Shown: one piece after another, positions 54,628 through 64,000 of the stretch
How the letters are laid out: each line of letters starts with the position of its first letter
Numbering within the stretch: the stretch's first letter is position 1
Assembly (NCBI GenBank): GCA_001899305.1
Contig: MKWL01000022.1
Span: 62,001-126,000 of the forward strand
From: Thiobacillus sp. 0-1251
GTDB lineage: Bacteria > Pseudomonadota > Gammaproteobacteria > Burkholderiales > Thiobacillaceae
Direction of reading: 5' to 3'
Length of the DNA stretch: 64,000 bases
Program-made: the position numbers and the translations under genes
The notes under the pieces: generated by a model
Databases searched by the model: none
What the model saw: the letters and a program-made list of their open reading frames with translations, nothing else
Told to the model about the DNA's origin: nothing

Positions 54628-56613
54628 ATGCCAACCCGTAATGACCTGGCCAATGCCATTCGCGCGCTTGCGATGGATGCCGTCGAAAAAGCCAAATCCG
54701 GCCACCCCGGCGCCCCCATGGGCATGGCGGAAATCGCTGAAACGCTGTGGAACCACCACATGCGCCACAACCCCACCAACCCCAAGTGGGCAGACCGCGA
54801 CCGCTTCGTGCTGTCGAACGGCCATGGCTCGATGCTGATCTATGCCTTGTTGCATCTGACCGGCTACGACCTGTCGATGGACGACCTCAAACAGTTCCGC
54901 CAGCTGCATTCCAAGACCCCTGGTCACCCCGAGTACGGCTACGCCCCCGGTATTGAAACCACCACCGGCCCGCTCGGCCAGGGCATCACCAATGCCGTCG
55001 GCATGGCGATGGCAGAAAAGATCCTCGCCGCCGAATTCAACAAGCCCGACCACACCATTGTGGATCACCACACCTACGTGTTCATGGGCGACGGCTGCAT
55101 GATGGAAGGCATCTCGCACGAAGCCTGCGCGCTCGCCGGCACCTGGAAGCTGAACAAGCTGGTCGCCTTCTGGGACGACAATGGCATCTCGATCGACGGC
55201 CACATCGAGAACTGGTACACCGACGACACCGCCAAGCGCTTCGAAGCTTATGGCTGGAACGTGGTGCCGAACGTCGACGGCCATGACGTGGTCGCGCTCG
55301 AAGCAGCGATCCAGAAGGCCAAGGCCAGCACCGACAAGCCCACCCTGATCTGCTGCAAGACCGTCATCGGCAAGGGCTCGCCCAACAAGGCCGGCACCCA
55401 CGACGTGCACGGCGCCGCGCTGGGCCACGACGAAGTCGAAGCCACCCGCAAGAACATGGGTTGGAACCACCCCGCGTTCGAGGTTCCCGCCGACATCTAC
55501 GCCGGCTGGGATGCCAAGACCAAGGGCCAGGGGCTCGAAACCCTGTGGAACAACAAGTTCGCTGAGTACAAGAAGGCCTTCCCCGCGGAAGCTGCCGAGT
55601 TCGAGCGCCGCATGAAGGGCGAGCTGCCCGCCAACTGGAAGGCGCACGTCGCCGAGAAGCTGGCCGCGATCAACGCCAAGGGCGAGACCGTCGCCACCCG
55701 CAAGGCCAGCCAGATCGCGATCAACGCGCTGGCGTCCGCGCTGCCCGAGTTCCTCGGCGGCTCGGCCGACCTGACCGGCTCCAACCTGACCAACTGGGAA
55801 GGCTGCCATCCGGTGCGCCACGGCAACCCCGGCAATTACATCAGCTATGGCGTGCGTGAATTCGGCATGGCCGCGATCATGAACGGCATGGCGCTGCACG
55901 GCGGCCTGCTGCCGTTCGGCGGCACCTTCCTGATGTTCTCGGAATACTCGCGCAACGCCATCCGCATGGCCGCGCTGATGAAGCAGCGCGTGATCCACGT
56001 GTTCACGCACGACTCCATCGGCCTCGGCGAGGACGGCCCGACCCACCAGCCGGTGGAGCAGACCGCCACCCTGCGCATGATCCCCAACATCGACGTCTGG
56101 CGTCCGTGCGACACCGTGGAAACGATGGTCGGCTGGGCTGCGTCGGTCGAGCGTACCGACGGCCCGACCTGCCACATCCTCAGCCGCCAGAACCTGCCGT
56201 TCATGAAGCGCGACGACGCGACCCTGGCCAACATCGCCAAGGGCGGTTACGTGCTGAAGGATGCCGCGGGCGCCAAGGCGGTCATCATCGCCACCGGTTC
56301 CGAAGTCGAGCTGGCCGTCAAGGCCCAGGAAGCGCTGGCCGCCGAAGGCGTCGCGGTGCGCGTGGTCTCCATGCCGTCGACCAACACCTTCGACAAGCAG
56401 GATGCGGCCTACAAGGCCAGCGTGCTGCCCAAGGGGCTGCCGCGCGTCGCCGTGGAAGCCGGTGTTACCGACTTCTGGCGCAAGTACGTCGGCCTGGAAG
56501 GCGCCGTGATCGGCATCGACCGCTTCGGCGAATCCGCCCCGGCCCCGGCGCTGTTCAAGGAGTTCGGCATCACGGCCGAGGCCGTCGCGGCCGCGGTCAA
56601 GGGCGTTCTGTAA
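54628..56613 (+). CDS. tkt: Transketolase
   Basis: A thiamine-diphosphate enzyme of the Calvin cycle and pentose phosphate pathway that moves two-carbon units between sugar phosphates. The ATG at 54628 gives 661 residues beginning [20 protein letters not shown]. Signatures are [11 protein letters not shown] near 24, [15 protein letters not shown], the ThDP motif [12 protein letters not shown] with [11 protein letters not shown], and the C-terminal-domain [18 protein letters not shown]. It opens the tkt-gap-pgk-pyk-fba run. A longer frame to 54508 has no ribosome-binding site. Confidence 0.97.
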   Translation: MPTRNDLANAIRALAMDAVEKAKSGHPGAPMGMAEIAETLWNHHMRHNPTNPKWADRDRFVLSNGHGSMLIYALLHLTGYDLSMDDLKQFRQLHSKTPGHPEYGYAPGIETTTGPLGQGITNAVGMAMAEKILAAEFNKPDHTIVDHHTYVFMGDGCMMEGISHEACALAGTWKLNKLVAFWDDNGISIDGHIENWYTDDTAKRFEAYGWNVVPNVDGHDVVALEAAIQKAKASTDKPTLICCKTVIGKGSPNKAGTHDVHGAALGHDEVEATRKNMGWNHPAFEVPADIYAGWDAKTKGQGLETLWNNKFAEYKKAFPAEAAEFERRMKGELPANWKAHVAEKLAAINAKGETVATRKASQIAINALASALPEFLGGSADLTGSNLTNWEGCHPVRHGNPGNYISYGVREFGMAAIMNGMALHGGLLPFGGTFLMFSEYSRNAIRMAALMKQRVIHVFTHDSIGLGEDGPTHQPVEQTATLRMIPNIDVWRPCDTVETMVGWAASVERTDGPTCHILSRQNLPFMKRDDATLANIAKGGYVLKDAAGAKAVIIATGSEVELAVKAQEALAAEGVAVRVVSMPSTNTFDKQDAAYKASVLPKGLPRVAVEAGVTDFWRKYVGLEGAVIGIDRFGESAPAPALFKEFGITAEAVAAAVKGVL

Positions 56614-56616
56614 ACC

Positions 56617-56684
56617 GTGAGGTGTGAGGCGCGAGGGTGAGGGGGCGTTGACCCGCCTCACGCCTCGCGCCCCGCGCCTCACCA
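56617..56684. repeat. GTGAGG/CCTCAC palindromic spacer, tkt-gap
   Basis: An imperfect palindrome starts four bases after the tkt stop. GGCGCGAGG-GTGAGG (56628-56642) pairs with CCTCACG-CCTCGCGCC (56656-56671), with one bulge; outer GTGAGGTG and CCTCACC copies extend it. No T run follows. Related sequence recurs in the next two spacers. Confidence 0.65.
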
Positions 56685-56714
56685 CAACAAGATTTTCAAC
56701 TCACTGGAGACTGA

Positions 56715-57719
<1,005 letters not shown>

Positions 57720-57726
57720 GGCCGTA

Positions 57727-57797
57727 AGGCGTGAGGGGGAAAGGGTGAGGAAACGGACATCGTGCCGCTCCTCACCCCTGACGCCTCACCCCTCACC
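57727..57797. repeat. GTGAGG/CCTCAC palindromic spacer, gap-pgk
   Basis: A second imperfect palindrome of the same kind: AAGGCGTGAGGGGG and GGGTGAGG (57743-57750) face CCTCACCC (57770-57777) and GACGCCTCACCCCTCACCTT. It lies seven bases after the gap stop and is similar in sequence to the tkt-gap element. Confidence 0.6.
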
Positions 57798-57871
57798 TTG
57801 GTTGAGCTTTAAGGCCTGGCGCGGCTCATCCCGCGCCAACCCTTAAACCTTACTTTCAGGAGAAACAAGCC

Positions 57872-59053
57872 ATGGCATTCATCCGCGTCACCGATCTCGA
57901 TCTGGCAGGCAAGCGCGTATTCATCCGCGCCGACATGAACGTGCCCGTCAAGGACGGCAAGGTCACTTCCGACGCCCGCATCACCGCGTCGATGCGCACC
58001 ATCGAGCACTGCCTCAAGGCCGGTGCAAAAGTGATGGTCACTTCCCACCTCGGCCGCCCGACCGAAGGCGAGTTCAAGGAAGAGGATTCGCTGAAGCCGG
58101 TGGTCGACGTGATTGCGCAGAAGCTCGGCAAGAACGTGCGCCTGATCCGCGAATGGACCGACGGCGGCTTCGACGTCGCCGACGGCGAGCTGGTGGTGCT
58201 GGAAAACTGCCGTGTCAACAAAGGTGAGAAGAAGAACGTCGACGAGACCGCGAAGAAATACGCTGCGCTGTGCGACGTGTTCGTGATGGACGCCTTCGGC
58301 ACTGCGCACCGCGCCGAAGCCTCGACCCACGGCATCGCCAAGTTCGCGCCGACCGCTGCAGCCGGCATCCTGCTGACCGAAGAACTCGAGGCGCTCGACA
58401 AGGCGCTGGCCAACCCGGCGCGTCCGATGGTCGCCATCGTCGGCGGCTCCAAGGTCTCGACCAAGCTCACCGTGCTGGAGGCGCTGGCCGAGAAATGCGA
58501 ACAGCTGGTGGTCGGCGGCGGCATCGCCAACACCTTCCTCAAGGCCACCGGCCACAATGTCGGCAAGTCGCTGTGCGAGGACGACCTGGTGCCGACCGCG
58601 CAGGCGCTGATCGAGAAGATGACCGCCCGTGGCGCGACCATCCCCATCGCCGTCGACGTGGTGTGCGGCAAGAAATTCGACGCCAACGAACCCGCCGTGC
58701 TGAAGGACGCCGGCGACGTCGCCGACGACGACATGATTTTCGACATCGGACCGAAGAGTGCGCAGCAGCTCGCCGACATCATCATGAAGGCCGGTACCGT
58801 GGTGTGGAACGGCCCGGTCGGCGTGTTCGAGTTCGACCAGTTCGGCGAAGGCACCAAGACCATCGCCATGGCGATCGCCAACACCAATGCCTTTACCCTG
58901 GCCGGCGGCGGCGACACGATCGCCGCGATCCAGAAGTACGACATCTACGACAAGGTGAGCTACATTTCCACCGCCGGCGGCGCCTTCCTCGAATACCTGG
59001 AAGGCAAGGTCCTGCCTGCTGTGGCGATCCTGGAGGAACGCGCGCAAGGCTAA
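57872..59053 (+). CDS. pgk: Phosphoglycerate kinase
   Basis: Pgk transfers phosphate between ATP and 3-phosphoglycerate. The length is 393 residues. N-terminal substrate features are [18 protein letters not shown] and [11 protein letters not shown]; the C-terminal nucleotide domain shows [27 protein letters not shown] and the terminal [19 protein letters not shown] precedes the ATG. An intrinsic terminator starts 12 bases after the stop, so pyk and fba may be transcribed less than the first three genes. Confidence 0.97.
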   Translation: MAFIRVTDLDLAGKRVFIRADMNVPVKDGKVTSDARITASMRTIEHCLKAGAKVMVTSHLGRPTEGEFKEEDSLKPVVDVIAQKLGKNVRLIREWTDGGFDVADGELVVLENCRVNKGEKKNVDETAKKYAALCDVFVMDAFGTAHRAEASTHGIAKFAPTAAAGILLTEELEALDKALANPARPMVAIVGGSKVSTKLTVLEALAEKCEQLVVGGGIANTFLKATGHNVGKSLCEDDLVPTAQALIEKMTARGATIPIAVDVVCGKKFDANEPAVLKDAGDVADDDMIFDIGPKSAQQLADIIMKAGTVVWNGPVGVFEFDQFGEGTKTIAMAIANTNAFTLAGGGDTIAAIQKYDIYDKVSYISTAGGAFLEYLEGKVLPAVAILEERAQG

Positions 59054-59065
59054 GGTACAAACGGC

Positions 59066-59096
59066 AAACGGTGAGCGGTTCCCGCTCACCGTTTTT
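59066..59096 (+). terminator. Intrinsic terminator in pgk-pyk spacer, part of GTGAG repeat
   Basis: A perfect 13-bp stem, AAACGGTGAGCGG (59066-59078) with CCGCTCACCGTTT (59082-59094), loop TTC, and five T. Part of the 5' arm (59070-59078) also matches CCGCTCACC at 59127-59135, and GCAAACGG (59064-59071) matches CCGTTTGC (59106-59113), so an alternative fold is possible. Confidence 0.8.
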
Positions 59097-59140
59097 GTTT
59101 TTATACCGTTTGCTACTCACTGCTCACCGCTCACCCCAAT

Positions 59141-60574
59141 ATGATTCGCAGAACCAAAATCGTCGCCACCCTCGGCCCCGCCTGCTCCGATCCCAAAACG
59201 CTGGATCGCATGATGGAGGCCGGCCTGGACGTGGTGCGTCTCAACTTTTCACACGGTGCGGCGCAAGACCATATCGACCGCGCCGAACTGGTGCGCTCGC
59301 TGGCGCGCACGCGCGGCCGCGCGGTCGGCGTGCTGGTCGACCTGCAAGGCCCGAAAATCCGCATCGGCAAGTTCAAGGACAGCAAGATCACGCTGGCCAA
59401 GGGCGATACCTTCATCCTCGATGCCGCCTGCGCGCTGGGCGACCAGACCCGCGTCGGCCTCGACTACAAGGAATTGCCGAATGACGTGAAGCGGGGCGTG
59501 ACCCTGCTGCTGGACGACGGCCGCATCGAGTTCTGGGTCGAGGACGTCCAGGGCGCGGAGATCATCTGCAAGGTGGTGCAGGGCGGCGTGCTGTCGAACA
59601 ACAAGGGCATCAACCGCAAGGGCGGCGGCCTGTCGGCCTCGGCGCTGACCGAGAAGGACATCGAGGACATCAAGACTGCCGCCGCCCTGAAGGCGGATTA
59701 CCTGGCGGTGTCGTTCCCGCGTTCCGGTGCCGACATGCGCCAGGCGCGCGAACTGCTTCGCGCGGCTGGCGGCAAGAGCCAACTCGTCGCCAAGATCGAG
59801 CGCACCGAAGCGATCGAGCATCTGGAAGACATCCTCGAGGCGTCCGACGCCATCATGGTCGCGCGCGGCGACCTCGGCGTGGAAGTCGGCGACGCGGCCG
59901 TGCCGGCGCTGCAGAAGCGCATGATCCGCATGGCGATCGAGCGCAACAAGGTCGTCATCACCGCGACCCAGATGATGGAGTCGATGATCTCGAGCCCCAT
60001 CCCGACCCGTGCCGAAGTGTCCGACGTCGCCAACGCGGTGCTCGACGGCACCGACGCGGTGATGTTGTCGGCGGAAACGGCGGCGGGCCAGTTCCCGGTC
60101 GAGGCGATCCAGGCGATGGACCGCGTCTGCCTGGAAGCCGAAAAGGAAGCCGAGCCCGGTTTTTCCAACGACCGCCTGAGCAAAAGCTTCCTGCGCGCTG
60201 ACGAGGCGATCGCGATGTCGGCGGTGTTCACGTCGGTTCACCTCAACATCAAGGCGATCGCCGCCCTGACCGAGTCGGGCAACACCTGTCTGTGGATGAG
60301 CCGTCTGTCCACCCGGGTGCCGATCTATGCCTTGACACCGCAGGTCGAAACCCGTAGAAAAGTCACTCTTTTCCGCGGCGTCTATCCGATCAACCTGAAA
60401 ACCGCCAGCAAGGAGCGCGATGCCTTGCTGGCCGAAGCCGAGGAAGAGTTGCGGCGGCGTGGCGCGGTACGTGACGGCGACCTGATCCTGCTGACCATCG
60501 GTGAACCCATCGGCCAGTCGGGCGGCACCAACACCATGAAAATCGTCCGCGTGGGCGGATCGAAAAAATCCTGA
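59141..60574 (+). CDS. pyk: Pyruvate kinase
   Basis: Pyk converts phosphoenolpyruvate and ADP to pyruvate and ATP. The length is 477 residues, beginning MIRRTKIVATLGPACSD. Active-site text includes RLNFSHG near 32, DLQGPKIRIGKF, AKIERTEAIEHL, ARGDLGVEVG and ATQMMESMI. It sits between pgk and fba. A catabolic enzyme in a Calvin-type cluster probably supplies pyruvate from fixed carbon. No ribosome-binding site is strong, and the preceding terminator may reduce readthrough. Confidence 0.96.
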   Translation: MIRRTKIVATLGPACSDPKTLDRMMEAGLDVVRLNFSHGAAQDHIDRAELVRSLARTRGRAVGVLVDLQGPKIRIGKFKDSKITLAKGDTFILDAACALGDQTRVGLDYKELPNDVKRGVTLLLDDGRIEFWVEDVQGAEIICKVVQGGVLSNNKGINRKGGGLSASALTEKDIEDIKTAAALKADYLAVSFPRSGADMRQARELLRAAGGKSQLVAKIERTEAIEHLEDILEASDAIMVARGDLGVEVGDAAVPALQKRMIRMAIERNKVVITATQMMESMISSPIPTRAEVSDVANAVLDGTDAVMLSAETAAGQFPVEAIQAMDRVCLEAEKEAEPGFSNDRLSKSFLRADEAIAMSAVFTSVHLNIKAIAALTESGNTCLWMSRLSTRVPIYALTPQVETRRKVTLFRGVYPINLKTASKERDALLAEAEEELRRRGAVRDGDLILLTIGEPIGQSGGTNTMKIVRVGGSKKS

Positions 60575-60619
60575 TTTTGAAAACAGCTTGCTGCACATTT
60601 TTAACCTAGGAGACTGTAA

Positions 60620-61687
60620 ATGGCCCTGATTTCCCTTCGTCAATTGCTCGACCATGCCGCCGAAAACGGCTATGGCCTGCCTGCGTTCAACGTCAACAAC
60701 ATGGAACAGGTCCATGCCATCATGCAGGCCGCCGCCGCCGTGGATTCGCCGGTGATCCTGCAAGGTTCCGCCGGCGCCCGTTCCTATGCCGGCGAGCCCT
60801 TCCTGCGCCACCTGATCTTGGCCGCGATCGAAATGTACCCGCAGATTCCCATCTGCATGCACCAGGACCACGGCGCGTCGCCCGCCATCTGCTTCCGCTC
60901 CATCCAGTCCGGCTTCAGCTCGGTAATGATGGACGGCTCGCTCGGTACCGACGGCAAGACCCCGTCCACCTACGAATACAACGTCGCCACCACCGCCAAG
61001 GTGTCCGAACTGGCCCATGCCTGCGGCGTGTCGGTTGAAGGGGAACTGGGCTGCCTGGGATCGCTCGAGACCGGCAAGGCCGGCGAGGAAGACGGCCACG
61101 GCGCCGAAGGCGTGCTGGATCATTCCGCCCTGCTGACCGACCCCAACGAGGCCGCCGACTTCGTGTCCAAGACCAAGGTCGACGCCCTGGCGATCGCCAT
61201 CGGAACCTCGCACGGCGCCTACAAGTTCACCCAGAAGCCCACCGGCAAGGTGCTGCGCATCGACCGCGTCAAGGAAATCCATGCCCGCATCCCCAACGTC
61301 CACCTGGTGATGCACGGCTCCTCCTCGGTGCCGGAAGACTGGCTCGCCATCATCAACAGCTACGGCGGCGACATGGGCCAGACCTACGGCGTGCCGGTCA
61401 GCGAAATCGTCGAAGGCATCAAGAACGGCGTGCGCAAGGTCAACATCGACACCGACCTGCGCATGGCCTCCACCGGCGCGATCCGCAAGCACCTGGCCGA
61501 GAACAAGTCGAACTTCGACCCGCGCAAATTCCTCAAGGAGGCGACCAAGGGCATGAGCGAGATCTGCAAGGCGCGTTACGAAGCCTTCGGCGCCGCCGGC
61601 CAGGCCAGCAAGATCAAGAAAGTCTTCAATCTGGAAGAAATGCAGAAGCGCTACGACAAGGGCGAACTGGATCCCAAGGTCAACTGA
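60620..61687 (+). CDS. fba: Class II fructose-bisphosphate aldolase, Calvin-cycle subtype
   Basis: A zinc-dependent aldolase that condenses triose phosphates to fructose (and sedoheptulose) bisphosphate. The length is 355 residues; this subtype is shared with CbbA proteins of autotrophs. Features are the N-terminal [19 protein letters not shown], the zinc-site HQDHGASP near 84-91, [30 protein letters not shown] and the late [10 protein letters not shown] and [13 protein letters not shown]-type region. AGGAGA precedes the ATG and an intrinsic terminator follows. Confidence 0.95.
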   Translation: MALISLRQLLDHAAENGYGLPAFNVNNMEQVHAIMQAAAAVDSPVILQGSAGARSYAGEPFLRHLILAAIEMYPQIPICMHQDHGASPAICFRSIQSGFSSVMMDGSLGTDGKTPSTYEYNVATTAKVSELAHACGVSVEGELGCLGSLETGKAGEEDGHGAEGVLDHSALLTDPNEAADFVSKTKVDALAIAIGTSHGAYKFTQKPTGKVLRIDRVKEIHARIPNVHLVMHGSSSVPEDWLAIINSYGGDMGQTYGVPVSEIVEGIKNGVRKVNIDTDLRMASTGAIRKHLAENKSNFDPRKFLKEATKGMSEICKARYEAFGAAGQASKIKKVFNLEEMQKRYDKGELDPKVN

Positions 61688-61719
61688 TCGTCGGCTTGCC
61701 GAGATCGGACGCTGGAATC

Positions 61720-61747
61720 AAATGGGACGCTGCGGCGTCCCATTTTT
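61720..61747 (+). terminator. Rho-independent terminator after fba
   Basis: An 11-bp stem AAATGGGACGC (61720-61730) with GCGTCCCATTT (61735-61745), loop TGCG, followed by T residues. It closes the tkt-fba cluster. The next 190 bases up to the orphan gene contain no other supported feature. Confidence 0.88.
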
Positions 61748-61940
61748 CTATCCAGGGGTGCCGACGCGGGGATATTGACGGGCAGCAATCGGCCAGGAGC
61801 GGTCATTGAGCATGTGGCCCGAAAGCAGACGTTGGCCATGAATTCACCTGAGCGGTTTTGCGCGTCTTTCGCTCAGGCCAGTAAGATAGCTCGCAAGTAA
61901 TACTTACAACCATGAATAAATATCAATGGGGGAGAGTCAC

Positions 61941-62681
61941 GTGAGCAACAACCGTTGGCTGTTTAGGGCATTCAAGACGATTGGTCCTGCATTGGCCTTG
62001 GGTCTCAGCATGAGTGCGAGCGCATCGTTCTTAGGCTTTGGCGGGGATAGCTGGAAAGAGGAAGCGTTGCTCCATGACGGCAGCAAGATCCTCGTTACAC
62101 GCACGGTCGAGCATGGTGGGCGTCATGAGATTGGGCAAAAGCCGCCGTACAAAGAACAGACCCTGACTTTCACTCTGCCGAGTACAAACCAGCGCATCAC
62201 GTGGAAAGACGAATACAGCGAGGACTTAGGCAGCTCAAACTTTAACCCCATGCTGGTGGAGGTATTCGGGAACACAGCGTATGTATTGGTAACTCCCGCA
62301 GGCTGTATTTCCTACAACAAGTGGGGCAGACCCAATCCACCCTACGTGGTCTTCAAATATCAAGGCAAGGAATGGAAGCATGTTCCGCTGAACGAACTGC
62401 CAGCCGATGTCAAATTACCCAACCTCGTGATTTCTTCACCGGACGATGAGGCAAAGAAGGCGAACTATGGCGTGCTCTCCGTCGAAATGATCAAGCAGGC
62501 GAATGAGGGATTTAGGCAACCTGAGTACCAAACCATTCTCCGAGCGCCATCGGCGATTTCAGATAACCGCTGCCTGAACTTGGTTCCGAGGAAAGGGGGC
62601 GGTTGGGAAACGCCCGGCGGTTTTAGATCGATAAAATCAATCACCATTCCACCCCGCCCCAACGCTGAGACCAACAAGTAA
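61941..62681 (+). CDS. Secreted orphan protein of lower G+C, function unknown
   Basis: A 246-residue exported protein. GGGGAG (61928-61933) precedes the GTG at 61941, and the signal peptide runs to about SASA; an ATG at 61926 is the alternative start. The mature part has mixed beta-like segments (VFGNTAYVLVTPAGCISYNKWGRP, YVVFKYQGKEWKHVPLNEL) with two cysteines and no family I recognise. Its base and codon use is visibly less G+C-rich than its neighbours, which hints at recent acquisition. It has no obvious operon partner. Confidence 0.6.
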   Translation: MSNNRWLFRAFKTIGPALALGLSMSASASFLGFGGDSWKEEALLHDGSKILVTRTVEHGGRHEIGQKPPYKEQTLTFTLPSTNQRITWKDEYSEDLGSSNFNPMLVEVFGNTAYVLVTPAGCISYNKWGRPNPPYVVFKYQGKEWKHVPLNELPADVKLPNLVISSPDDEAKKANYGVLSVEMIKQANEGFRQPEYQTILRAPSAISDNRCLNLVPRKGGGWETPGGFRSIKSITIPPRPNAETNK

Positions 62682-62795
62682 TGGCTCACCGAGCGGCCGC
62701 TTTCCAAAATCTTGAATGACTGCAACGGGTCGATAACGGCCTGTGGCCCCACGCCGCTCAGTCAATGGGCCGTGGGACTTTCTGAGGGGTAGGCC

Positions 62796-64000
62796 TCAGC
62801 CTAGCATCGCCTTCAACGCCGCCAGCCGATCGCTGCCGCTGGCCTTGGCATCGGCGCTGGAGGGTTTTTCCGGCATGCGCACGTCGTCACCGAGCTCGTC
62901 GATGAAGCGCGAGGGGTCGCAGGCGACCGTTTCGCGGGCGCGCTTGCGGCGCGAGCAATAGGACAGCGTCAGTGACTTCTTGGCGCGGGTGACGCCGACG
63001 TACATCAGGCGACGTTCTTCTTCCAGGCGGCCTTCGTCGACCGCGTCGCGATGCGGCAGGATGTTTTCCTCGACGCCGACCAGGAACACGTGGCCGAACT
63101 CCAGCCCCTTGGCGGCGTGCAGCGTCGACAGGCGCACGGCGTCGGGCTCTTCCTCCTCGCGGCCTTCCAGCAGGGTGATCAGGGCGATGGTCTGTGTCAG
63201 TTGCAGCAGATCCTTCTCGTCCTCTTCGCCTTTCTTGCCGATCCAGGCGGCGAATTCGAGCACGTTGTTCCACTTGCTCTGCGCGGCGCGCTGGTCGTCC
63301 TGGTCGAAGAGATACACCTCGTAGTCGATGGTCTTCAAGAGGTCGTTCAGCAGTTCGCCCGCCGGCTCGCGCGGCACGCGCTCTTCCATGCGGTTGATGA
63401 AGTTGCAGAACTCGATTAGCGGCGCCAGCTGACGCTCGCCGATCTGTGATGCGGCAGCGGCGGAAAACACCGCCTCGAACAGGCTGACGTGCAGGGTGGC
63501 GGCGACCTGGCCGAGCTTTTCCAGCGTCGCGGCGCCGATGCCGCGCTTGGGCGTGGTGACCGCGCGGATGAAGGCGGGATCGTCGTCGCTGTTGGCGATC
63601 AGGCGCAGGTATGAAATCACGTCCTTGATTTCGGCGCGGTCGAAGAACGACTGCCCGCCGGACAGCTGGTACGGCACTTTCTCGTTGCGTAGTGCCTGCT
63701 CGAAGATACGCGCCTGGTAGTTGCCACGATAGAGAATCGCGTAGTCGCGCCATTCGGTGCGGTGCTGGAATTTGTGCGACAGGAGCCGCATCACCACCGA
63801 TTCGGCTTCGTGCTCGTCGTCCTTGGTCGGCATCACCTGGATCGCGTCGCCAAGGCCGAGGTCGCTCCACAGGCGTTTCTCGAACAGCTTGGGGTTGTTG
63901 GCGATGAGGCTGTTGGCCGCTTTCAGGATGCGCACGCTCGAACGGTAGTTCTGCTCCAGCTTGACCACATGCAGGTGCGGGTAGTCCTCGTTCAGCTGGC
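62796..64000 (-). CDS. rep: ATP-dependent DNA helicase Rep, 5'-truncated by window
   Basis: Rep is a superfamily 1 3'-5' helicase that helps replication forks past obstacles. The frame runs open to base 64000, so only the C-terminal 400 or so residues are visible; the Walker A region is outside. Visible motifs are QLNEDY...LEQNYRSS, FDRAEIKDVISYLRL, VRLSTLHAAKGLEFGHVFLVG and EERRLMYVGVTRAKKSL. The end GSDRLAALKAMLG suits Rep rather than UvrD. Confidence 0.9.
   Translation of the reverse strand, partial: QLNEDYPHLHVVKLEQNYRSSVRILKAANSLIANNPKLFEKRLWSDLGLGDAIQVMPTKDDEHEAESVVMRLLSHKFQHRTEWRDYAILYRGNYQARIFEQALRNEKVPYQLSGGQSFFDRAEIKDVISYLRLIANSDDDPAFIRAVTTPKRGIGAATLEKLGQVAATLHVSLFEAVFSAAAASQIGERQLAPLIEFCNFINRMEERVPREPAGELLNDLLKTIDYEVYLFDQDDQRAAQSKWNNVLEFAAWIGKKGEEDEKDLLQLTQTIALITLLEGREEEEPDAVRLSTLHAAKGLEFGHVFLVGVEENILPHRDAVDEGRLEEERRLMYVGVTRAKKSLTLSYCSRRKRARETVACDPSRFIDELGDDVRMPEKPSSADAKASGSDRLAALKAMLG

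Overview
The window is a G+C-rich, gene-dense chromosome segment of a betaproteobacterium. Gene content points to a chemolithoautotroph close to Thiobacillus or its relatives. The pointers are a Calvin-cycle-type enzyme cluster (tkt-gap-pgk-pyk-fba with a Calvin-subtype class II aldolase), many c- and b-type cytochromes, a periplasmic DsrE-like protein and several metal efflux modules. That placement is inference from content and protein style; no rRNA is present to confirm it. I see no insertion sequence, prophage, integrase or CRISPR array.

Layout. (1) 1-12411: the division and cell wall (dcw) cluster on the + strand, murF(partial)-mraY-murD-ftsW-murG-murC-murB-ddlB-ftsQ-ftsA-ftsZ, with stop/start overlaps at most junctions through ftsQ. 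A spacer holding two REP-like palindromic units leads to lpxC and a small membrane protein. (2) 13782-20826: an OmpA-family porin with a possible short leader ORF and a strong terminator, a membrane diguanylate cyclase, dciA divergent from secA, and two small unknowns. (3) 20896-25330: a copper-handling cluster (small Cys/His secreted protein, small periplasmic protein, TolC-type lipoprotein, Tat-exported multicopper oxidase, CusF-like protein, a Met/Gly-repeat protein). (4) 25348-30534: a minus-strand operon cytochrome b561 - SHP - diheme cytochrome c - QseB-like regulator - QseC-like kinase, facing a ferric-reductase-like flavocytochrome. (5) 30675-36573: an HME-RND efflux operon. Two near-identical CTTAAG-N5-CTTAAG boxes, one before the cytochrome operon and one before the RND cluster, link regions 4 and 5 into a probable regulon of the QseB-like regulator.

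(6) 36603-38906: a zinc-ribbon/Sel1 protein, a mono- and a diheme cytochrome c5, and tRNA-Arg(CCG). (7) 39012-43423: a DUF971 protein, then a tight operon of a B12-domain-type radical SAM protein with a C-terminal CCAEP tail, an ATP-grasp ligase and a fructosamine-kinase-family protein, then a LEA14-like lipoprotein. This is the most intriguing uncharacterised unit. (8) 43454-54394: a ketopantoate-reductase-like protein coupled to the ABC-F protein YbiT, a GGDEF-EAL protein coupled to a PhnD-like binding protein, argA, a DsrE-like protein, rsmE, a thioredoxin-fold protein, a methyltransferase and an inositol-phosphatase family protein. (9) 54628-61687: tkt, gap, pgk, pyk and fba, with related GTGAG-rich palindromes in three successive spacers. 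(10) 61941-64000: an orphan secreted protein of lower G+C and the 3' part of rep.

Starts were moved inward from the longest possible frame wherever a Shine-Dalgarno sequence, a signal peptide, family length or a stop/start overlap supported it.
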